A stretch of DNA of 64,000 bases from Onchocerca volvulus (lineage: Eukaryota; Nematoda; Chromadorea; Rhabditida; Onchocercidae), in the NCBI GenBank assembly GCA_000499405.2, contig HG738138.1:18205753-18269752 (forward strand), in the 5' to 3' direction. How positions within the stretch are numbered: the stretch's first letter is position 1; every line of letters starts with the position of its first letter. The translations under genes were made by a program, and so were the position numbers. The notes beneath the pieces were generated by a model. It was not told the DNA's origin, did not search any database, and saw only the letters and a program-made list of their open reading frames with translations. Shown here piece by piece: positions 22,450-36,600 of this stretch.

Positions 22450-25400
22450 TCAGCTTCTCGAATCACAACTTTCAGCAACCTGAAAATCAAAAACAGCAAA
22501 AAAATGGAAAAAAATCGTGTAAAAGAAATATGTTGAAAGACAATGTAAAACATCATGTGATCCCAAAACGAAATTGAACGTGACGCCGTAACCAAAATAT
22601 GATTTTAAAGAAGCAAATATATAATTCAATCTTGCTGCTTTTTTTTTCTTTTTTTTTTTGAAAATTTTAGAACGACTATATTAAAATGAAAGCACAAATA
22701 TAAATTAACATTTATATCAGCAAACGGATCCTTGCGAAGTTGTTCAGCCGTAGCTCGTTTACTTGGTTCGACTTGAAAACACAGGTCCAAAAATGAATAA
22801 CACGTTAAATCTGCTTGCACACTTTGCGGTATTGTTGGCCTCATACCACTTCCGACACGAAAAACAACTTGTAATATTTGCTCGCATTCATGCCATGGAG
22901 GCTAGAATTTGAAATCTAATATTTCTATGTTCCATTTATTCAATTTTAGAGACCATAAATAAATATATTTTTTAAATTAGAATGAAACAAAAAATGGGTC
23001 ATAATTCGCCAGAGTTCATTAAGTTTGAATACTTCCGAAGATTCTATAAAAGAACTGATCAATCAACATATTATAAACTGAAGTCATAACAAAAGGGATT
23101 AAATTCAGATTTTGCTAGTCTGACTGCCCCAATCAAAAAAACACGAATTGTTACAACAGAACTGACTTTGCCTGTACACATTTGCAGAACAACACAACCA
23201 ACGCTCCAAATATCAGCTGCTCTACCATATCCCACAAGTTCCTCTCTACCGTTTATTTCCATACGACCACCAAGTGTTTGTACTTCTGGTGCCATATAAG
23301 CTGGAGTGCCTACCCATTCAGCTATTTCACCGCAAGCCGTTGTACCATCTTTTAGTCTCACTGAACTTCCGAAATCGCCAAGTTTTAAAACATTTCTTTT
23401 TCCGAGGAAAATGTTTGCAGCTGGAAAATATAAAAGAATTTATGTTTTTACACAATGCATCCTCCATAATTCATTATCAAAGAATTTTTCATAATAGATA
23501 GCAAAACTCCAAAAAAAAAAAATTTACGTTTTATATCTCGATGAATTATCATTTTCATATGAATATATTCGACTCCTTTCAACAAGAAATGTGTATATCG
23601 CCGAACACACCGCATATCCAGTAAACCTTCGCGACATACTTCTTCAAGCGTCCCTTCGGGACAATATTCCATGAAAATAAACAGTTCTTCCTGTAAGCAT
23701 TGATGAAATAAATATAGAAAACTGTCTTGTTTAAAAAATCGGAAAAAAAAAAGCTAGTGTGATTTGAAATATACCCGATGAACTTCCACTGCATAATATT
23801 TGACCAAATTTGGATGATCCAATAAGCTCAAATTTTCCACTTCATCAACTAAAGCTAACAATGCTCTATCATTTCGTTCAATACGAATTTGTTTCATTGC
23901 CATTAAACAGTTTTCAGTTAAATTCATTACCACATATACCGCGCCAAACTTTCCAGATCCTAAAAAACATGCATTGTATGAAATACACAAGACTACTGAA
24001 ACTTGGTAATGAATTAAACTCAAATGCATAATTTTTTCAGAAATCTGCCCAAAACTATAAGGACACTTTGGCCTCAGAAGATATGTTTCCTCCTCGTAGT
24101 AACACATGAGAAAAATTTCCATAGATGATGATATTCTAACTTCCTAAGATATTTGTCAAACAATGCCCTGAAAGTTTCAAATTATTGTTACTATTAAAAT
24201 GCAATGAGATGAGCACTTAACAATTCTGTATAAAATTTTATAAAGTTCCTCTTACCAATCTTTTTTTCTAATCTTTGCCATTCAAATGGTGCTCGTTTTT
24301 TCGGACTAAAATATGTTGATAATGTTAGAGCTCTTCGACCACCTTCTGTCACTCGGCCAATCTTATTTTCTGCCTTCAAAATCCAGAAAATCAAATCATT
24401 TTCATTAAAAATCCTCTGATAAATAATCAAGGTAGTTTAGGGAAACCATAACAGTGTGAAACACCTTCAAATGCTCATTACGCTTCTCATCGACATTACG
24501 TAACAGTTCATAAATTCTTTGAGAACGAGCTGCAGCATCTGTCGTAGCATACGGCTTAGATTCGGTATGATGACGAGAACTTGCATCTTCCACTTCACAA
24601 CCGAAAAAAGTTCCATCCACCAGTTCGGAATCTGGGAAACGACGAATTATCTTTCGTAAATGCAAATTTTATCACTATAAGATAAAGTTTAGATCTAAAA
24701 TCCAATCCACAATCCCATTATGGATGCTGTATTATTCAAAAGTAAGGATAATACCTGGAACACTGCTACCGACAATATGAGCAATGCATGCGTCCACAAT
24801 TTTTACCAAAGTCTGGAAAAAAAGGAGTAAAGAATGAGAGCACACTGATATATAAAATATGCTTGTAATACTGACCTTCTAAATATTTCTAACTGGTCCA
24901 TCCAAACTTTATATTATTCTGATTAATTGAATTTTAATTGTTTTTCCATGCATAATGCCAGAATGCATCTCAAATTTAATCTAGGAACATCCTAGCCCGC
25001 CCTAGCATCCTTAAATTTCACCACAATCTATATTAAAAAATAAATAAAAGCTTATGTGTCCCCGGAATTATCCAATGCTGTAAATTTCAATTTTCTCAAA
25101 TAATTATATAAATCAATGAAGAAAAAACTATTACAAATTAGATCTAACTTGAAATTCCTCTCCTGCTAATGTTATAGTAAGTTCCGGGCATGCTGCCAGT
25201 ATTAAGAATTGAAATGACTGTATAGCCCATAACGGAACAGTTCCATCACCTGGATTAACAAATTCTAACGCGAAATCTAACCAATCTTTTGCCCAACAAA
25301 CCGTTTGTCGAGCAAAACATTGACGATTCTGTTTCGGTAATATTTGATAAAATTCTCGATGATACTGAAAAAGAGAAAGTCACAAGCTGCACCGTGCAAA

Positions 25401-28400
25401 GATAAGAAAAACAAATTTCGGAAAACTGCAAAAAAAAAAAAAAAAAAGCGTATCTAACCTCGAAAGCAAGATTATAAGCTTGTATAAGTGTAGCTCGAAC
25501 AGATTCCAACTCATTAACATCAAGAGAGCTCAATTCTTGTCCATCCAACACATCTTTGATCATTTTACCAGCAAATTCGTCAAATAACATTTGGCATATT
25601 CGATATGCGAATTCCTGAAAGGTTTAAGATAATTTGGAAATTTTTGCATGATTAGGAAATCTATGAGTAATAGCTAGTACTTCATTTTATTTTGTGTACC
25701 ATCTAAAATTCAAACTAACTCTGATTTGTTTTGCACTCTCAATGACGATATCATGACAGGATGCTTGTTCTTCCAGTACATCAAACATGAATTCATATCC
25801 AACTGTCATATTTCGAGTAAATAATTCTTTCATTTTTAATAATGAAGGAGCACTGACTGCTACCAAGCATGCATCATTCAATAACTGGAATAAATTTTTT
25901 TAAGTCTCGTAGTTTTGAAAATTCTTTAAATTAAAATAAATAGTTGCAAAAAAAAAATAAAATAAAATGTAAATTGTTATAACTGCCGGAACTGTACGGA
26001 TTTTACCTACACATTTATGGTACTTGGAGACTAAATAATTGAAGTGATGGTAACTAAAGTGCATTCGAAAATTTACTCACCACTACTTACAAAGGCCCGC
26101 GAAATACTGGAATATATCATGAGAAAAATAAAGTATTCAACATTGGTTAACAGACAAGGCGAAATTTAAGGGATTCGAAGAATTTAAGTAAATTATTGCA
26201 TTATATGAAATAAATTATTTTTCAACTTTGTAAATGTAAAGCTTTCTAAAACTAATTCTAACCTGCAAATAATGTAATGAAAGTTCAGTATCCGCATCAA
26301 GGTCAACTGTCAAACGCTTACCACTCCACATTTCTTGGGAAAAATCCGCAAAACATGCTTGAAGTGAAATAATCAACAAATAACCGTTGCTGAAATAAAT
26401 AGTATACATATGAATGCAAGTTTCAGAAGATAACAATCTGAAATTTAAGAGACATATATTTGAAAAGCAGCATGAATGAGTGAAACTTACCAATCCACTA
26501 CATCTTTTGGTAATTCAGCACGATAACGAGAACATGTAATATTGAGTAATATTCGGAGGAAATCAACATTTTCCGATGCATTCTGGTCACAAAATATCAC
26601 GTAGTTACTGTTCAAATTTGTTAAATCACTGGAAATGACAACCTAAATCAAAAAGTTTCATATCAGTCGGACGCAAAAGACTGCATAAAGCAAAATGCCT
26701 AAAGCAGAAAATAAGCAAGAAGATGAGTCTTAACTTGGAAGAATTCAATTTTCTATACAAGCTATTTCGTTTTCGGCATCTTAATCGAACTGTAAGATAA
26801 ATAACTACCTAACATCTTAAAAATATGTTACACCAAAACAGGCCCATAGATATTAAGATATTAAGAATTAAATCACTTCATTTAATGCGCCTGTGAGATA
26901 GCGAACTGCTTCGTCAAAAATAGATAATGTGAGATACTGACTTGTGAATGATTTGAAATACGCAGCTGATATAGGTAGCTATATATATTGGCAGACTTCA
27001 GTTTATAGAGCGCACATATTTCAATATCCCTCAAAAGTATTCGAGCAAATGCAAGTGATCGCAAAGAACGATCTTTCATTTGACAAACCAATGATTTAAA
27101 ATGCCTGCACGTAATAAATATTTGTGATGCATGCCTGAAGAAATGTTTTATTCAAGATTAATCTTTGTATTTTTATTTGTTCAATCATCTTTTGCAACAT
27201 TATTCCATTTTCCGCAATTTTAGCTAAGATAATAATCTAGGTTGTCGTATATATCAAAAAGATGTGACCATTATACTGATGAATTTCATTTACAATATAC
27301 AATAAAAAACACAACATTAAACTCAACATATATCACCATCTTGACATTTGATCACTGTTATGTTAAAATCATATTTATTTTCCTTTTTAACCCACTATAA
27401 CAGAAATGATTGCACAATATGGCAAAAAAACCAACCGTCACACATTATCATTAAAACTCTCGCCATGTCTCAAATAAATTCATTTTACTAAAGACTGTTC
27501 AAATAAACCACAATAATTAATTAAGTAGTCCTCACCGTCGCAGCGATAAATCATCACATTCTTGAAAACCATCAGTAGACACATTTTCGAAAGTACTTCT
27601 GCAGTCATTCATTAAATCTTCTTTTTCCGGTAAATAGTCATTGACCATCTTGCGCATCAAATCACCCGCAATCATACTGTAAAAGCATTACTTTTAAAAT
27701 TATTTTAAAAAGAAAGAAGTTTATGGTGAAACATTCAATAAAAAAAACTCGACAATTCCGAGAGTAATCGTGTGACGATTATCAAGATTGCTCATGTTAT
27801 AATTCACGAATGACAGCATACTGATAAATTAAACACAGTCCAATATCAATATTTTCATTAGATCATAACACAAATAATTAAACAACTCTGCTTATTCTAT
27901 TTGCCAGATGGAAAAATCCGACGGCGTCTTTTGAGCTTACTAAAAGCTACTGGACATAAATCCTACTATGTCATTATACATCGATGTAGCATCAATCAAA
28001 GCAAAAAGGCCGAGGTTATAATTTGGTAAGATGAATGACAAAAAAAAAAGTGTTGGAAAAAAAAGAAAAAAATTTGCAAACCAAAATCGATGTACTGTTT
28101 CACTTTGACCACAAATTACATTTACTGCAAAACGTCTCGCCACCGCCCATTGTGACGTAAGGTTTTCAATAACTCGTTCAGTCCATTCGGCGCCCATTCC
28201 TTCATTACTGATTTCTCCATGCACCCAATCACGAATGCATGTCAGATAACTCTATAAAATTCATTCTGGTGTTTGGAAAATGTTAAACTAGGAGAATCAC
28301 GGTTATCTGACTGACAAATTCAAACTTTCTCATAATTTTTTTTTTTTGATTTTGCAAACGTATACCTTAAAAACTTCGGCCAATTCATCTTCAAATGGTA

Positions 28401-29376
28401 CCAGACAACCGAGTAGCACTTTGTTATCGACACCAGCCAACTGTACCAATGATACAAATCGATGCTTTACAGCAATTGCAGCCTCAATACAATCATGACA
28501 ATCTTCCATAACCTAGAAATACAATGATGACAATCTTTCAAAACTTAGAAGCTATCTTATTATAAGTTGTGCTTGAAACATAGCTCAAAAAAGTACTACT
28601 GGAACAAGTAATGGTCATGAGTAAAATCTATACAAGAAAAGAGACGATCAATATAGATATGTCTGCCATCTCCAAAACTAATGATGTCAGAATATAAAAT
28701 AGTTAACAAACTCACTATAAGTAATCAAAACTGGAGAAATTGAAAAAGCAACTCTTGCTATTTAAATCCTTGAAAAAAGCATCTAAGTGGTCTATAATAA
28801 GTCAGATATGAGATTTAAACAATATCATTAGAGCAAACAGTTTTTGCTTTGCTATGGATCATGAAAGAAATAATCTTTCTTTATGATACTGCATATATAG
28901 ATTTCACTCATCTGATATGTGGATGTCCAAATCCTAATTTTTTACCATTAAAAATCTTTAGTTTTGTATTCTGTTGACAGTACCGTTTGAAGGGTTAATA
29001 AATCAGATGGGAGCTGTGCAGATCTACGCATTTTTAACCACTCGTGAACGAGATCAAGCGGTACTCGTACTAAAAATAGGAACAAATTCTGGAAGGATGG
29101 TAAGTTCATTGCCAAAAATTCTTGATGATTCATCAAACTGCGTGGTAAATCTCGTTTTTGTTTCTGCAAAAAGCTGAAACTAATCGAACTTCGAAAAAAA
29201 AAAGAGTTGTACTGTACTAGACTGTAACCATACTACTGTAACTAATTATATCATAGAAACTTTAAGTATTATATAGTTATTCTGATTTTATTCCATGCGT
29301 TACTATAATATATATTAATTTCATATATGATGATCAAGCAACGAGACATGCTTTGAATGTTTAAATTACCATATAT

Positions 29377-29426
<50 letters not shown>

Positions 29427-32400
29427 AAAACTTTCGAAATTCTGCATAAATTCTTTGAAAATGTCGTAGTTACAAATTATGAACAATTTTTATACTTGAG
29501 ATGAATAATAAAAGAAGAGAAGCGCTTAACCAATATTTACTATGAAATGTAATAAGAATTCATCTTCTCTAACCAATCTAAAAACTTACATCGTCAAATT
29601 CTAAACAATCACTGATGTAATACTGAGGAGTTGGCATCTGCAAAACTAACAAAGTTTCAGCACGAAAATCTTGGAGAACAAAAATTATAAAAGTAGACAA
29701 ATCTAAAAAAGTGCAGATTAATATACCATAATGTAATCCACCGACCGTTGTCTGTTCCCATTTTCCACAACTTCTGCATAAGTTATTGGTAATTTTTCTA
29801 ACATTGCACTAGCTTTTCTTATGATTGTAAAACAAACGCTATTCAGACGCTGCAATACCTTCCGCATACCTTTACGCCGTAAACTACGTGCTGTAAATAT
29901 AAAAAATTAGATGGATAATAAAAAAAATATATGTCATCTTATTCACTATCTTAGCAAGTCTTATTTGGAAATTAAAAACTTCAATTTAAAATGTGGAAAT
30001 CCGTTTCGACTTACAAACGAAAGCAGTATATATGTTGTATGGTTGTTCAAGCAGTGGAGGTAAATCTGCTGACATGGTAATATTTAACGACGGTGTTAAT
30101 GATGCATTTTGTTGACTTTGAGCGTAACATGATTCGCTTAACTTAAATCGGCATAAAAGTTAAGATGAACAATTGATGTGTTGTGCGTTAACTAAAAATA
30201 AGATTTTTTGCTGTCTAAAAATTTAAACTTGCAGTTAATTTTCAGCAACTTCACCAAAAAAAAAGGAACAATTCGAAAAATATCATTGGCTTCTTTCATT
30301 ACGACTTATTCCATTTATTATAATTCCATGTATTGTTGAACAATGTCATGCATCAAAAATTTTTGATATTAGTAAAAATAATTTCATTTAATAAAAGAGA
30401 AACAGACATTTCGCGATGGTGTAGGAAATGTATTTGCATTCACAGGACTGTCTAATGATGGCCACAAAAGTCTTGCAATTGGCTGATCACGGGCAAAATC
30501 ATTCTTTGATACAATATTCGGAGAAAGTGAAAGGCGCCGAATGGAACTACTATCTTTATACATACCCAGAATCACACCAACCTGTAATTATATTTCTGGA
30601 GCCATCAAACTATTCGTTCGTGAAATTTGATAATAATAACGGTAATGATTTGTTGTTATTAAAAAAAAAAAAGAAAAAGATACATATTCATTAATTGCCG
30701 AATCACGGACATCTGTTTGGTATGTGATTATTTTTAGCGTCGGAAATTCCTCTGCAATGAACAGTTCTTCTAACCACTGATCATTTGAAACATACCTCTC
30801 TTATACTGGTATACAAACCAATCGTAACATTATACCAAGCGTAAAGAATCTGAATCCGAATTTTGATTAATTCATCCATACTTGTTGATCGTTCCATGAT
30901 ATTCATATTAGGATACAGTGCCACGAAATTTTCATAACGTTCCAATATCTCCCTGACTATTTTCAGTCCCGCCTTCAATGATCTCTGATTTGAAATCTCT
31001 GTGGATGGCGATATAGATGATGAAAACGTTATCTCATTTCTGTCATTTAAATGAAAATTCCGGATTTCTTCCAAGACCACCTTTTGTTTTTCACGTTCAG
31101 CTACCAGATACTTATCATGTTCACGAGTTGATTTAATTTGATCACTTGGTGAGTTCATTTGCCTGGAAGTGAAATTGATAGAATGGTTTATTCAAAACTC
31201 TCTACCAAGAAATGTTGCATCCAAACCAGATAAGTTTTAACCTGCCGGCAACTGCCACTTGCAAGTGTAACCATAACACGTCACTCCATCTGAAACGTTC
31301 GTTTCTTCGATTGATCAGAAGTACCTTGCAAAAAAATTTATATATTCATGAATTAATTCTTCTGCTTTTCAAAATTTTGAAAGATCTAATAATAATATAT
31401 CAAACTAATTTAATAACATGCATATCATGTTTAAGAAAACTTCTATTAGCAGCTACAACTTCAGTTAAAATTAATTTAAGAATTTAATAATTCTTTAAGT
31501 TTCTAATTGAAGAAGATATATGTTACTACTACACATCAATGAATCAGTCAGTAAACTAATCATTACCTAAGCATTTAGGGAATATAAAGGTGAATAAAAA
31601 AGCACTTGCTGCTGCGATGATCTTTGTACACTTCCAAGCGTTGTCTTCTCGTATAATCGATTTAATTTGGCCATAGCACTGACGCGAAGCAAGCGATATA
31701 AACTGCAGTGATATTGATCCCGGTCATTAGCTGATCTACCTAATTCACAACGCATCATAGCAGTTGATATGGGTGTTGATGGTTGCATTACAGTGTCAGT
31801 CGTTGGTTTATCAGGCTCCGGTAATAAGCACTGATAAACTTCATCACACTATAAAACAATCATTTTCCTCCAGAAACATCGAATAAGATTTATGACAATG
31901 CATCACATTATTCAAAGCAATATTATATGGTTGTTAGTCATCGTACTATTTCTAAAGTCTTTCATTTTCCAATATTTATATTTCTCAGTACAACTTAGTT
32001 ATCAATCTTATAGTCGTGCAGTAAAATCTCAGCATTCATTTCTAGATCTTCCGGTAGCATGAGAAATAAGAAATCTCGTTTTTTTTTTTTTTTTTTTCTA
32101 ATCATGATATTTTAATATCCATTCAAGAATGGCTATGGAAAGAACATAATTTCCTCTCTAAATTGGTTTCTAATTTCTTCACAGTATTAAGGAGTTAATA
32201 GAGCAAGACAATGTTGAATTATAATAAATATATTTCTCAATTTTTTGATTGAACTATGCGGATAAAAATATCGCATGCTGGCTGAAGTTATCAACTCAAC
32301 TAGCAATGGAAATAAACGGAGCAGGTTGACAATCAGTGATGTTCATATATAAACGGGAATCCTCGGAATGCTCTAATTTCCAACTGACTATTTGCTAAAA

Positions 32401-33693
32401 GCAAAATAAAAAGTAATGAACTGAAACAGATTATTATAAGCCAATAATGATAATGGAATTGAAATTGAACGCTCACCACAGTATAGTTTTCATGACGTGA
32501 AAATCGTTCCCCTTGTCCACGAATTGATATATTTCGCATTCTTACACGGTCTTGAATGCTCTCATTATGAAATTTTCCACCTGGAGAAAAATATAACCTT
32601 GATTAAGAAGAGAAGTTGCAAACAAGAAAAAGTGAAGGCAAAAAAAAACTTAAAAATAATTAAACTTGCGACATATAAATCACATTGTTGAAAGAATTAT
32701 TCACCAAGTTTTGTCTTAGTCAAACTGTAACGTCCACCGTATCCTTGTTTTGTATTTGTTTGCCATTCATCTCTTGGTGACTGATTCTGGCTATTTATTT
32801 CAGGCCTGGAAAATGGAAAATATTTCCAGGACTGGATCTACAAACTAAAAAACTATAGATCTTATGAGCTTACTACACCAGAATATTCTGAAAATGAGAT
32901 GAGCCTTGTTAAAACTAAGTAAGTTTGTTTTATAACAAATGAAGATATTCTATGGACAACAAATATTCCATAGACACATTTTCAGCAAGCTCATCGGAAC
33001 TGCCCCACTAAAGTTTCACTTACCAATGCTAGAGAAATGTTTGTTAAAATGACATTATTATTATTACTATATTCTCAACTGCAATTAATTTATGACGTTT
33101 TTATTTGAATAGGGCTTCTTCAATCACTTCATCAAGCATATCTCGACTACAAAAAAGATAAAATGGGAAGTTTCCGATAAGGAAAAAAAACCTCTGACAC
33201 TCCATTGTTAAGAGAGATGCCAGAATAGTGAAATAGTCTTACATTTGGTGAGCTTATAATTTTGTTTTTGAAGATACGCAATCATGTTACAGATACACGT
33301 CACGTAACAGTTACACATCAGGCCCTAATTGATAGATGTTTCTAAACTATGTTTCTGCGTCGAATTCTGCTTCCATTAAATGTGGAGAACGTAACTGCAC
33401 CTAATGAATGGTATCACTATTGCTGGCATTTGATTTTAACTAATTAGATTTTCGACGGTTGCGAAAAAATATACCAAAAAAATCTGGAAAAAAATAAGAA
33501 AGGAGAATTGCCTGGATTCTTTAACGGATACAGCAGCAAGAAGCTGCGGTAGACTGCAGCACCGTCTCATATTACCATCCCATAATGTATCCAAATTCCC
33601 AGCTAGCATTTTCGGAAGAGTCCAATTTATCAAATTACTCAACAATTGTCGGAATAAACATGATGAAAAAAAAGTACTGAAATTATCTTCCAT
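22450..33693 (-). CDS. mtk-1: MAP kinase kinase kinase of the MEKK4/MTK1 class, complete
   Basis: Stress-pathway MAP3K that phosphorylates MAP2Ks of the p38/JNK branches (family knowledge). Exons on the minus strand: 33693-33512, 32805-32705, 32580-32477, 31848-31606, 31324-31242, 31162-30829 (or 30796), 30776-30684, 30581-30408, 30141-30015, 29890-29727, 29637-29590, 29088-28984, 28512-28366, 28251-28082, 27676-27536, 27104-26997, 26940-26877, 26582-26491, 26389-26263, 25884-25720, 25614-25459, 25364-25149, 24812-24755, 24631-24465, 24373-24256, 23959-23775, 23690-23528, 23420-23167, 22901-22710, 22479-22450. Phases close; about 1436 residues. The regulatory region matches MEKK4 along its length ([58 protein letters not shown]). 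Kinase from about 1155: [25 protein letters not shown] (Lys about 1185), [40 protein letters not shown]. The ATG follows ACACATCAG. The first intron has a GC donor; the last exon is only 30 bases. Confidence 0.95.
29365..29423 (+). repeat. AT dinucleotide microsatellite in an mtk-1 intron
   Basis: A nearly pure (TA)n tract interrupted by one G, between the mtk-1 exons ending at 29590 and starting at 29088. Likely polymorphic in length. A second AT tract (about 22 bases) lies at 59005-59026 after a poly-A run. Confidence 0.9.
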
Positions 33694-36600
33694 CTGATGT
33701 GTGATAAATTAAACTGATTTCTGATCGACGGAACACACTTTCGGATGGACAGTTACGTATTTCTAGTTCTGATTAAACAATAAATGAACCGATTTCTGAT
33801 TGTATAGATCTACCATGGTCTTGAATGGATCGATATTTACCAGAATTTCCGGTACGAATTATATCAATCAACTATTTCTGACGTTTCGCAAAGATACCAT
33901 AAAGATATACCAAACAATTATAAAAGTTTCGAAACGAAATCATTTGTCAAAGAGTTCCGTGAATCATCACATGACTTGGCTTCTGTGATAAGCGTAAAAG
34001 GAAGACGCTTATTACGAAACGATATATCTTAATGAACAGAATAACGAAAAAAGACGAGAAAGTAACATGCAGAAAAAACATGCGAACGTTACGAAAGGCA
34101 AAACATATATTTGGAAGAGACTGTGAATTCGGCAGAGGGGAAGAAGAGAAAGACAAGTACGAAATAACATAGAAATTCTGGTATCTTTAAAAGTTGTGGT
34201 AAAAATGTGATTTGGAATACTGCAGTTTAGACGTGCTGAAGAATAGTTGGTGCTTGAGAATGAAATTGCGATGCTTTTCAGTTTTGCAGGATAGGATCAC
34301 GCTAGCACAATAAGAACGTAACTTGCTGGAACGTAGAGCGCACGTGAACCGTTTCTTATAGGACGAAGTGAGAGCTATAAGTTAAATTAAATTAGATTAT
34401 TTGATCTAAATCGAGAATTTTAACTTGACTCAATTAAATCTCTTTGGATTGACCAACATTGTCGATGAAGAATGAATCGTTTGCTAGAATGCATGCTATC
34501 TTTCACGCATTTCACCACTTCTGCAAATGCTGTATTCAAAGCGTCTGTTTTCTTAGTTACCATATAGTTCATCGAAGTATCATTTGAAATGTCCTCACAG
34601 TACTCAGTTCTATAAATATTATCATGCAAGAATTTTTGATTGCCAATATTTTTCAATTTGAAGTTTCTTCTTAGAGGCTGTATTAGTGCACAAGAAAACA
34701 ATCTTGTGGATAGATGATTTTTAACAAGTCATTCTGAGATAGAGAAGCTCCAGAAACTACCACAAAGTTCCATAAACAATGCACGTTTCTTGGATTTCAG
34801 GGCTGAAAAAATTAATTAAGATAAAATAATATCTGAGTTTTTTTTAGTTTCAGTTGAAAGATTTCCTTTACTGACTTAATTTTGAAATCATTACTAGTTT
34901 TGATATTTCTTCAATTTGAATGAGTAAGAATTTTCATTTTAGTGGAAAAATCCTTTCATTAAATAAAATTTCATTTATTCAGAGTTTTCATTAATTGACT
35001 CAATTTTCATTTGATCTACTATTTCAAACTATTTTTATATTTCGATGTCAGTAATAAACTGCGACTCTTAGCGATCCGAATTTACATGAATTTTGATGCA
35101 CTGAATACATTTGCTTGCAGATCTTTAAAGTGCTCTTATTGAAGTGCTTTTTAAATGATTTCAGAACAATGTGTGATGGTCCTAATTTCGAATTTTTCAA
35201 CACCCATTCTTGATGAATATCTTTTTGGGTAAAAAAAAAAATGTGCTCTATAAATTTTCTTTCGGTCATGCTCAAAGCATGCTATTGATTGTGCTGCAAT
35301 TGTATCACTTATCAGTGCATCATGATTTGAAACTTGACAAGTATCTCTACTTCAATTAGTTGTTGATGCCGATGATATTGATGAAAAAAGTGAAATCAAG
35401 TAATTTTTGTTGAAACAGAATATTTTGAACGGATTTGTTAGTTGTTTCAATCATTGTTTTCATCACATGAAATCTTGAGTAATAAGCTTGAGGTTTAGTT
35501 AAGGCCTTAATCAATTGACAATGTTGAGTGACCATTAGCAGAAGCAGTTGCTTAATATCAATAGAAGATGAAAAGTTGTAATCATTCATTATGACTGTAA
35601 GATTACTAACAAAACATTCACTTCATTGTTCACTTCTCTATTCAATCAAACTAAGCATTTTATAAATGTCTCACTGTATTTCATATTGAAATTTATTACA
35701 CTGAATGTTGGAAATAATCCATTGAGAATCTCTCGATGAATGATCACAGAGATGATTATAAAAGGAACAGCTCGAATTTCCATATGATAAAAATTTGACT
35801 TAAATATATAAACATGTGAAGTTGCAAATATATATTTACTCAGGTTCCCACATGATTATTGCAGTAACTTACGAATAGTATCATACTTGCTTCCTCAGTT
35901 TTACAAAGTTCTTGATAGCCCATAAAAATGGTGATGTGAAAATGCTCTAGCACCCAACATTATTTAAAAAAGTTTTAAATTTTGTCAGCTTATGATGCTA
36001 AAAATCATTGTATCATTATCTGTTAAAAATATCAAATGATAAAAATCGTTGTATCATTATAGTCAAAAGTTAAGTTATTGCTTATAAGTCACGTATAAGC
36101 AATTCAGAATAACGATCACGTCATTCGTAAATTTTATATTAAGAGGTGATATCATTGTTTGTTAAGGGATGATATCATTGTCAGTGGGTGAGAAAAATTG
36201 AATTATTGCATTATTTAGCTGTTAGCAGTTGAATTAATATGTTGTCTTGTAATAAGAATGTTTGCGTGACATGTATATAATGCACTCTACCAATTGAATA
36301 AATACTGTGATTGAGGTTTGAGTGAGATTTCTTAAATGAGTCTTTCATATTCTTAATACTAGCAAAATCTAATAATGCAGCAATAGGCAGTTATGATCAA
36401 TTAATTTGATTATCTTTCTTTGCATTTGCTATTATTATCAACAATTACCGAATAATTTTTTATCCAATTAAGGAAACAACCACCGAGTCTAACCAAATAA
36501 ATATTCTGCAAATCATTGCAAACCTACTCGAATATCCAGTATAGCCTTTCGTTCCATGATGTTATTCTTCATGCCGAATACATGTATTACCAATTTCCCG

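Noticed and set aside
26583..26628. Extension of the mtk-1 exon upstream to 26628 ([15 protein letters not shown])
   Set aside because: Would need a phase-2 donor that the preceding exon lacks; the acceptor GTGACCAG at 26583 closes the phase.
28974..29177. Plus-strand ORF over an mtk-1 exon
   Set aside because: Shadow of the minus-strand exon 29088-28984.
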